NCBI RefSeq assembly: GCF_030538285.1
Contig: NZ_JAUNUG010000017.1
Span: 8,054-56,595 of the forward strand
DNA length: 48,542 bases
Reading direction: 5' to 3'
Source: Corynebacterium sp.
GTDB taxonomy: Bacteria; Actinomycetota; Actinomycetes; Mycobacteriales; Mycobacteriaceae
Notes under the pieces: generated by a model
Told to the model about the DNA's origin: nothing
Database searches by the model: none
Seen by the model: only the letters and a program-made list of their open reading frames with translations
In this document: positions 43,459-48,542 of the stretch, in pieces
How the letters are laid out: the number at the start of each line of letters is the position of its first letter
Position numbering within the stretch: the stretch's first letter is position 1
Translations under genes and position numbers: made by a program

Positions 43459-43974
43459 CTACAGCTCCGGGATCGAATGGGCGATGGCCCACTCGGGTCC
43501 GTGCTTGTCCCGGATGACCGCGAGCCCATTGCTCCACAGCAAACGGAGCAAGGCGCTCAGCTCTCCGACGAAAGCAGACTCCTGGAGCAGTTCATATGTT
43601 CTGGCGTCTACCCCTCGAGCCTTTTCGGACTCGATAACGACGATCCCCACGGCGTCCCCCTCGCGGTCCAGTCTGAGAGCGACCATACTCCGCGAATGCA
43701 TTTTGAGGTTCTTCGTCTCTTCGTCTCCGAAAGCCCATTTCTCGACGTTGTCTTGGTCCCATCGAGCGCGGATTTCGGGTAAGGACAGTTCAACGGCAAA
43801 CCCCTCCTTCCATGCCCGCGCAATTATTCCTTGACCATCCGGATAGCGGTGACGTCCCGCCATTTGAAGGGTCGGATTCGCCGACTTCCGGGAAATGGGG
43901 ACCAACTCGTGGTTTTGTCGATCCCGACAGTAGACCGTCAGGCGGATTCTTGTGACGCGTTCTTCTAACGTCAA
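43459..43974 (-). CDS. GAF-domain-like protein
   Basis: A 171-aa cytosolic protein. The central part reads as a GAF sensor fold: RIRLTVYCRDRQNHELVPIS, YPDGQGIIARAWKEG (the typical G-x-G-I-x-G/A-x-A-W), SMVALRLDREGDAVGIVVIES and ARTYELLQESA. No output domain is attached, so it would act through a partner. The start is TTG 43974, with GGGGAG 4 nt upstream and an in-frame stop a short way before it. It follows the 102-aa gene after 30 nt. The ligand is unknown. Confidence 0.7.
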   Translation of the reverse strand: MTLEERVTRIRLTVYCRDRQNHELVPISRKSANPTLQMAGRHRYPDGQGIIARAWKEGFAVELSLPEIRARWDQDNVEKWAFGDEETKNLKMHSRSMVALRLDREGDAVGIVVIESEKARGVDARTYELLQESAFVGELSALLRLLWSNGLAVIRDKHGPEWAIAHSIPEL

Positions 43975-44004
43975 GCTTCTCCCCTCTTCCCCCGATTGGC
44001 ATAC

Positions 44005-44313
44005 TCAGGCAGGTAGCAGCAGGTTGCTTCCCTGTTCAAAATGCTCACCGGAGGAAGCCATCCGGCGAATCATCTCATTCACAAATTCGTCGAGGGCATC
44101 CTGGGCTTCACCGAAACTCGCACCGGAGGCACGAAGGTGAATGACCAGTTCTCCTGAACCAGTCCCTTCGATGAGGCCTATCCATTCGACGTCAGTAGAT
44201 GACATCATCTCCAGGGTCTTCCTGAGTTCCACGGCCAGAGCCTCCCGGGCTTGCGGAGGCGTGACGGAGATGGACAATTCAGAACGTAGCTTCTTGAGGG
44301 CGTGCCGCGGCAT
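44005..44313 (-). CDS. Unknown 102-aa protein paired with GAF gene
   Basis: A small soluble protein starting at ATG 44313 with AAGGAG 8 nt upstream. The frame is open far beyond, but only as a shadow of panC. Sequence features: basic start RHALKKLRSELS, helix REALAVELRKTLEMM, strand EWIGLIEGTGSGELVIHL, helix EAQDALDEFVNEMIRRM. No family is recognised. It and the GAF gene form a two-gene leftward unit between the ATPase and the panC operon; small-partner/sensor logic is a guess. Confidence 0.7.
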   Translation of the reverse strand: MPRHALKKLRSELSISVTPPQAREALAVELRKTLEMMSSTDVEWIGLIEGTGSGELVIHLRASGASFGEAQDALDEFVNEMIRRMASSGEHFEQGSNLLLPA

Positions 44314-44432
44314 TCTTCGTTCTCCTTCCTGGACGTGTACTGATGAGATATTCGCCATCATAAGCCACCCGCACGACACATCGGCGCCCACCACGGGCGG
44401 GCGGGGAGGGCATTCGCGGCAAACTCTTCCGC

Positions 44433-44759
44433 TTATCGACGCCCCGCCCACCGCCACACCGCCACCGACACGGCGAGGCCCATATAGAGCAGTGCCAACA
44501 GATACGAGGCGATGACGGGGTGGAATACCGTGGTCTCCGGGATGCTCCGGGCCCACCACACCGAGGCCACGCCCACCGTCAATCCGGTTCCGGCCAGGAC
44601 TGCAGCGTCGAAGCCATTCAATCTCCGGCGCTGAAATGCCACGGACCACACCACTACCAGGGCGAACAGCACGCAGCCCGCCCCGAAGAGCCACCAGACA
44701 TCGCCCCACATCCCACCGAGCACCACAGTCAGCGCCACCAGCGTCCCCCAACGCATCAC
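44433..44759 (-). CDS. Small membrane protein after panC
   Basis: A 108-aa protein with three or four membrane helices (LVALTVVLGGMWGDVWWLFG, CVLFALVVVWSVAF, VIASYLLALLYMGLAVSVAV). It starts at GTG 44759, 2 nt after the panC stop, or at ATG 44756; GAGG precedes both. It is the last gene of the folate/pantothenate operon. Function unknown. Its stop codon is part of a GCTTATCGACG motif. Confidence 0.75.
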   Translation of the reverse strand: MMRWGTLVALTVVLGGMWGDVWWLFGAGCVLFALVVVWSVAFQRRRLNGFDAAVLAGTGLTVGVASVWWARSIPETTVFHPVIASYLLALLYMGLAVSVAVWRWAGRR

Positions 44760-44761
44760 GC

Positions 44762-45565
44762 TCAGCCCTCGATGTTGCGGAAGCCGATGCCGAGCGGCAG
44801 GCCGACGTTGTCGGTGAGGCGCACCCCGCCGACCAGCGCGGAGACCAGCAGTCGGGCATCGCCCTGCGCGGGGGCGTCGCCGAGGTCGAGGCCGCGGACC
44901 GCGAGGTAGTCGACGTCGACACCCGCCTCGTCCAGGACCGTCCGGGCCACCGACAGCACGGCCTCGGCGCCGTGTTCGGCGGAGTGGGCCCCGGCGGTGA
45001 GCGCTGCGGATATTGCCAGCGCTTGCTCGCGGGCCGATTCCTCCACGCGCGTGTTGCGCAGGGACAGGGCCAGCCCATCAGGCATGCGGACGGTGGGCAC
45101 ACCGTGCAGTTTCACCGGCAGGTGCAGGTCCGTGATGGCGGCCTGCAGCGCCCGCATCTGCTCGTAGTCCTTCTCCCCAACCACCACATCGGTGGGCCCG
45201 ACCGCGTTGATCAGGCTCAGCGCCAAGGTCAGCTCCCCGGCCACCTCAGCAACCGGCTCGAGGTCGTGATCCACGGGCTGGACCAGCGTGCGCAGGCCGC
45301 GGGGCCACAGTTCATCCTGGGTGTAGGTGCAGATGGCGTCGACGTGGGCGTCGATAAGCAATGAATGATCGGAGCCCGAAAAGGCGACAATGACCACCGC
45401 CCGGGGGATGCGCTGCGCTGCGCGGATGAGCGCGAGGTGGCCGGCGTGCGCGCCCGAACCGAGCGGCACGAGGACGACGGGGCGGCCCGTCTTACGCATG
45501 GCTCGGGCCAGCACACCGGCCTGCGCGAGCGAGAATTCCCGCGCCTGACCTGCTTCGAAGCTCAC
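44762..45565 (-). CDS. panC: Pantoate-beta-alanine ligase, diverged
   Basis: A 267-aa enzyme that joins pantoate and beta-alanine with ATP to give pantothenate. HIGH-type motif GAHAGHLALIRAAQ, VVVGEKDYEQMRAL and PTVRMPDGLALSLRN (usual DGLAMSSRN) are present, so the fold is clear but several usually fixed residues are changed. The RPGHF element is replaced by PVDHDLEP. The start is GTG 45565 with GGAGGAG 5 nt upstream, overlapping the DUF2520 gene by 4 nt. Activity is likely but should not be taken for granted. Confidence 0.88.
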   Translation of the reverse strand: MSFEAGQAREFSLAQAGVLARAMRKTGRPVVLVPLGSGAHAGHLALIRAAQRIPRAVVIVAFSGSDHSLLIDAHVDAICTYTQDELWPRGLRTLVQPVDHDLEPVAEVAGELTLALSLINAVGPTDVVVGEKDYEQMRALQAAITDLHLPVKLHGVPTVRMPDGLALSLRNTRVEESAREQALAISAALTAGAHSAEHGAEAVLSVARTVLDEAGVDVDYLAVRGLDLGDAPAQGDARLLVSALVGGVRLTDNVGLPLGIGFRNIEG

Positions 45566-46266
45566 AGTTTCTCCTCCTGGATGGCCCACAGTTCAATGTC
45601 CTGGTTGTGCTGGGTTTCCGCGACGCGGCGCAGCACCTGCCGGAAGGCGCGGGCCTGGCCGGGATTGTCGATGGACTCCCACTGGGCGCGCAGGGACGCG
45701 GCGTCGGGAAGCCGGGGCAGGCTGCCTCGGGAGGCGGCGATGTCATCGGCCTCCTGGATGTCGCCGACCACGTCGCTGAGCATCCGCACTGCGTCGCGCC
45801 CAAGCGATTTCACGGCCTCCACATAGGTGATGGCGGCGGCGAGACGGACCCGGTCCTCGTCGAGGCACGGCACACCACTCGCCCCGAGCTCGCCGAGCAG
45901 CAGCTCCGCGATCGTCTCACCAACCTCATCGACAGTGGTCACCGCCCAGCGGATGGGGCTGAGCTCACCGAGTGCGATGACGACCGCGCCGGTGACCTCC
46001 AGCGGGTCCATGATGAGCACCCCATGCTGCAGGGAGGTGTGGATGAAGATCTGCCCGCGCCGGGCACGCTCCGCCAGCCGCTCGATCGCAGATTCCAGCA
46101 GGGAGTCCCGCACCTCCAGCACCACCAGATCAAGATCCTCGAAGGCGGGCGGGGCCGGGTCGTAGTCCATGTAGGACACGTCGTGGCCGACCTTCGACAA
46201 CAGGTCGGGCAGGGAGGATGTGCGCGAGTCGCCGTACACGCCCACCCGCATCCGCGGGGCGCGCAC
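45562..46266 (-). CDS. Rossmann-like / DUF2520 protein
   Basis: A 234-aa protein with an N-terminal Rossmann strand-loop (RMRVGVYGDSRTSSLPDLLS), DLDLVVLEVRDSLLESAIERL, and the helical C-terminal domain of 6-phosphogluconate-dehydrogenase-like proteins (AAAITYVEAVKSLGRDAVRM). In actinobacteria this gene regularly precedes panC. The usual GxGxxG is reduced to G-V-Y-G-D-S, so cofactor binding is doubtful. It starts at GTG 46266, overlapping the previous stop by 1 nt. A role near pantoate formation is suggested by position only. Confidence 0.85.
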   Translation of the reverse strand: MRAPRMRVGVYGDSRTSSLPDLLSKVGHDVSYMDYDPAPPAFEDLDLVVLEVRDSLLESAIERLAERARRGQIFIHTSLQHGVLIMDPLEVTGAVVIALGELSPIRWAVTTVDEVGETIAELLLGELGASGVPCLDEDRVRLAAAITYVEAVKSLGRDAVRMLSDVVGDIQEADDIAASRGSLPRLPDAASLRAQWESIDNPGQARAFRQVLRRVAETQHNQDIELWAIQEEKL

Positions 46267-47078
46267 TAGGCGTCCTTGTTCGCGCGGGCGAGCAACTCGG
46301 CGACAGTCAGTCCGCTGGTGTTTTCGTCCCGGCGGCGACGTCCGCGGCTTTCCGGTTCCGGCTCGGTCTCCGGTTCCGGCTTCTCGACGACCGGCTCGGG
46401 CTCCGGCTCCACTTCCGGCTCGGGCTCAGCTTCCCGTTCCGGCTGCCAAGACACCGTCTGGAATGCCCCGGTGTTGAAGGGGCGTGGCTCGGTGGCCTGC
46501 TGCTTTTCCCGGATGAGGTCGGCCAGCGGGTTGGACTGCGGGCGGGAGGGCTGCTGGCCGAGGCGCCCGGCGACCGCATCCGCCGAGGGGGCGCCGAAGC
46601 TGGGCTCGGGCTCGGGTACGTCGGATTCCTCCGGCGCGAACGTCGACTCCAGTTCCTGGATGCGGTGGGCGTGGGCGCGCACGGCTGCGGGCTGGTACTC
46701 GAAGGAACGGCCGGCGAGGTTTTCCAGCTGGGCACGGATGCCCGCCAGTTCCCGCTGGATGTCCTCGAGGACGGCGGTGTCGCGGGAGGGCTCCGGCTTT
46801 TCCAGCGCGCGGACTTCCTCGCGGACCTCTTCGCGGGCTTCGGCGCGGGCGAGTTCGGTGCTCAGGGCGAGTTCCTGGCGGGCGGCCTCGGCATCGCGGC
46901 GGTAGCGGAAGACGAGGAAGAAGCCGATGATCGCCGCCCACAGGGCCGCCAGGAGGGCGATTTTCAGGGCTCCGTCGCTGTCGGTGAACAGCATGACGAT
47001 GCTCGCAATGAAGGCCAGAACGATCAGGATGACCAGCATCACCTGGCTGCGGTCGACGCCACCTTGCTCCTCAGTCAT
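46266..47078 (-). CDS. DUF6779-like membrane protein with acidic tail
   Basis: A 270-aa protein: two N-terminal membrane helices (VMLVILIVLAFIASIVMLF, then IALLAALWAAIIGFFLVF), a charged coiled coil (AEAREEVREEVRALEKPEP, about 78-115) and a long acidic Pro/Glu repeat region (EPEPEVEPEPEPVVEKPEPE) before GLTVAELLARANKDA. I start it at ATG 47078; upstream frame is a shadow. Membership in DUF6779 is my recollection of the gene at this position in corynebacteria. A scaffold role at the membrane is plausible but unproven. Confidence 0.75.
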   Translation of the reverse strand: MTEEQGGVDRSQVMLVILIVLAFIASIVMLFTDSDGALKIALLAALWAAIIGFFLVFRYRRDAEAARQELALSTELARAEAREEVREEVRALEKPEPSRDTAVLEDIQRELAGIRAQLENLAGRSFEYQPAAVRAHAHRIQELESTFAPEESDVPEPEPSFGAPSADAVAGRLGQQPSRPQSNPLADLIREKQQATEPRPFNTGAFQTVSWQPEREAEPEPEVEPEPEPVVEKPEPETEPEPESRGRRRRDENTSGLTVAELLARANKDA

Positions 47079-47088
47079 GTGTCCTACC

Positions 47089-47556
47089 TTAACCCGCCGC
47101 TTCGCCCTCGGCGGGCGGCGGTGTCTCGCAGTGTCGTTCGAGGTACAGGCCCGCGGCGGCGAGCGCCACCCCACCCACCGTGGAGGCGAGGACGCCGGGG
47201 AGGTCATCGGCGGCGGCGATGAGGTCGCCGGCACGCGGGATGATGTAGGTGGCCATGCCGAGGTAGGCGCCGCCGATGACGGCGCCGGTCCACGCGGAGG
47301 CTTTGCCGATGACCAGGAACTGGGCGGCGGTCACCGGGCTGAGCTGGGAGCGGTCCTGGCCGATGCCGCCGTCACCTTTGCGGTCGCGTACGCGCCAGGC
47401 CAGGGCTATGCACACGATGGTCATCACCCACAGGGTGACGGAGACGGTCACCGGGATCGAGGTCATCGAGCCGTAGAGACGCCAGGTGAGGATCGCGGCG
47501 ACGGCGGCGATGAAGCCTCCGACGGCGATGAGCGCGGCGATCGACGTCCGTTTCAT
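47089..47556 (-). CDS. DUF3180 membrane protein
   Basis: A 155-aa protein with four membrane helices (SIAALIAVGGFIAAVAAIL, VTVSVTLWVMTIVCIALAW, a Gly-rich LVIGKASAWTGAVIGGAYLG, and VLASTVGGVALAAAGLYLE). The G-x-A-x-A-x-x-G-A motif and its location right after folK identify DUF3180. The start ATG 47556 overlaps the folK stop (ATGA). Function unknown. Confidence 0.88.
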   Translation of the reverse strand: MKRTSIAALIAVGGFIAAVAAILTWRLYGSMTSIPVTVSVTLWVMTIVCIALAWRVRDRKGDGGIGQDRSQLSPVTAAQFLVIGKASAWTGAVIGGAYLGMATYIIPRAGDLIAAADDLPGVLASTVGGVALAAAGLYLERHCETPPPAEGEAAG

Positions 47557-48029
47557 AAGCACCCCACTTCCACGATGGCGGCGACGTCGGCGGGATCAAG
47601 CGCAGCAAGAAGCTTATCGACGCCGCCCCCACCCAGCATCGCCTCCGGGTCCGCCGCCAGCCAGGGCACGAGGACGAAGGCGCGTTCGTGGGCGTGCGGG
47701 TGCGGGAGGGTGAGCACCGGGTCATCGGATTCGATGCCGTCGATGGTGACGATGTCCACGTCGAGGGTGCGCGGCCCCCAACGGCGCACGCGCACGCGTT
47801 CGGCCTCCTCTTCCAGGCGCTGGCCGCGGCGCAGCAGTTCCAGCGGGGTGTCCTCGACCTCGACAATGAGCACGGCGTTGAGGAACTCGTCCTGGTCGGT
47901 CACCCCCCACGGCGGGGTGGAGTACACGGGGCTTAAGGCGATGATCTCGCCAGCGAACTCATCGCGGACGCGGCGTAGCAGCGCCCAGCGGTCGTCCATG
48001 TTCGACCCGATCGACAGCACGGCGCGCAT
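47553..48029 (-). CDS. folK: HPPK, 6-hydroxymethyl-dihydropterin pyrophosphokinase
   Basis: A 158-aa folate enzyme that transfers pyrophosphate from ATP to the pterin. Motifs: SIGSNMDDRWALL, SPVYSTPPWGVTDQDEFLNAV, VRRWGPRTLDVDIVTIDG and LPHPHAHERAFVLVPW (the D-x-D and R residues bind Mg-ATP). It starts at ATG 48029, overlapping the folB stop by 1 nt, and its stop overlaps DUF3180. Confidence 0.97.
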   Translation of the reverse strand: MRAVLSIGSNMDDRWALLRRVRDEFAGEIIALSPVYSTPPWGVTDQDEFLNAVLIVEVEDTPLELLRRGQRLEEEAERVRVRRWGPRTLDVDIVTIDGIESDDPVLTLPHPHAHERAFVLVPWLAADPEAMLGGGGVDKLLAALDPADVAAIVEVGCL

Positions 48030-48421
48030 CAGGCGAACCTGTACGAAGCTTCTCGACGCTTCCGCGAACGCCTCGCCACCACCGCCACATCGGCGAAGGC
48101 GTGCGGGATGGGGGCCTCCGGCTTGTGGATGGTCACTTCCACCGCGTGGAGGATGTCGAAACCGGCCATGGCGCGTTCGGCGATCTCCACGGCGACGGTC
48201 TCGATGAGATCGCGCGGCTCACCTTCGACGACCTCGACGGCCAGCTGCGCGAGCTCCGCGTAGTTGACGGTCAGGTGCAGGTCATCGGAGGCGGCGGCCG
48301 GGCCGATCTCCAGCCAGCAGGTTATGTCCACGATGAAGGTCTGGCCGTCGCGGCGTTCCTCGGGGAAGACCCCGTGGTAGCCGAAGCAGGACAGGCCGGT
48401 GAGTTCGATACGGTCAGCCAC
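48029..48421 (-). CDS. folB: Dihydroneopterin aldolase
   Basis: A 130-aa enzyme that cleaves dihydroneopterin to the hydroxymethyl pterin used by FolK. Motifs: IELTGLSCFGYHGVFPEERR (conserved GxHGxxxxE), VNYAELAQLAVEVVEG, LIETVAVEIA and EVTIHKPEAPIP (catalytic K). I chose GTG 48421, with GGAGG 5 nt upstream, inside the 3' end of folP (8-nt overlap). Confidence 0.96.
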   Translation of the reverse strand: MADRIELTGLSCFGYHGVFPEERRDGQTFIVDITCWLEIGPAAASDDLHLTVNYAELAQLAVEVVEGEPRDLIETVAVEIAERAMAGFDILHAVEVTIHKPEAPIPHAFADVAVVARRSRKRREASYRFA

Positions 48422-48542
48422 GGCTGCCTCCGGCGTTCCACAGCGCGGCGACGTCGACGGCGTCACGGGAGACGGGGACGTTGTGCACGCGCACTCCCCA
48501 GGCGCCCATCTGCGCGGAGATGGCGGTGACGGCGGCGGTGGC
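48414..48542 (-). CDS. folP: Dihydropteroate synthase, C-terminal fragment
   Basis: The window ends inside this gene; the last 42 codons are visible. The sequence (AVTAISAQMGAWGVRVHNV, then VSRDAVDVAALWNAGG) carries the R-V-H-N/D-V and D-A-V-x-V-A-x-x-W end of DHPS, whose Arg and His bind substrate phosphate. It condenses p-aminobenzoate with the pterin. Its stop overlaps the folB start region. Confidence 0.93.
   Translation of the reverse strand, partial: ATAAVTAISAQMGAWGVRVHNVPVSRDAVDVAALWNAGGSRG

Noticed and set aside
44314-45102. Upstream extension of the 102-aa gene into panC
   Set aside because: The frame is open, but ATG 44313 has an ideal ribosome site and upstream translation is a panC shadow.

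Overview
The window is high-GC actinobacterial DNA that I read as a Corynebacterium chromosome. The evidence is the gene content and order: a clpC gene, a folP-folB-folK-DUF3180-DUF6779-like-DUF2520-panC-lysS block, a fused single-chain EccC, and a small 'CC-star' protein next to cstA. No rRNA, tRNA, CRISPR array or intact insertion sequence was seen. Both window edges cut features: a toxin-tail remnant on the left and folP on the right.

Region 1 (1-14.6 kb) is a type VII secretion (ESX-like) locus with a toxin cargo. eccD points right and eccC points left from a 43-bp gap. Downstream of eccC on the minus strand lie an unknown 238-aa protein, four small WXG100-type or WXG100-like proteins, and a giant Rhs/YD-repeat protein with a WXG-like N-terminus and a nuclease-like C-terminal tip. 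The Rhs frame is broken by a 1-nt shift in a GGGTTTT run. After it comes an exact 855-bp-period tandem array of [immunity gene + copy of the toxin's last 54 codons]. eccB, eccE and mycP are not in the window.

Region 2 (14.6-21.4 kb) holds clpC, a secreted CAP-domain protein, a divergent roadblock / Ras-like GTPase / roadblock set (a reduced 'conservon'), and a DHA2-type drug exporter. The leftward roadblock gene has an in-frame Pro-rich extension after its TGA stop.

Region 3 (21.5-31.7 kb) is an accessory block between clpC and lysS. It contains an unknown 621-aa protein, a membrane protein with a J-like N-terminus lacking HPD, a membrane protein with a degenerate truncated kinase-like N-terminus, and a family of single-pass proteins that all begin M-(S/T)-(G)YDWG. 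One family member is reduced to 58 aa by internal deletion. A 195-aa membrane protein and a DUF418 protein also lie here, their 3' ends overlapping antisense by 150 bp. This block is the best candidate for an undescribed envelope system.

Region 4 (31.7-43.4 kb) carries lysS, an SPFH / ribbon-helix-helix pair with two palindromic operators 21 bp apart, a DUF456 protein, a PhoA-type alkaline phosphatase, flavohemoglobin (hmp), a PhoX phosphatase, and a cstA / CC-star / ArsA-like ATPase operon with GlxR-like sites upstream.

Region 5 (43.4-48.5 kb) has a two-gene GAF module, then the leftward folate/pantothenate operon folP-folB-folK-DUF3180-DUF6779-like-DUF2520-panC-small membrane protein, tightly coupled by 1-8 nt overlaps.

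Across 28.8-47.6 kb the 11-mer GCTTATCGACG occurs ten times exactly, five per strand, in several reading frames. This is far above chance and is not explained by any annotated gene.
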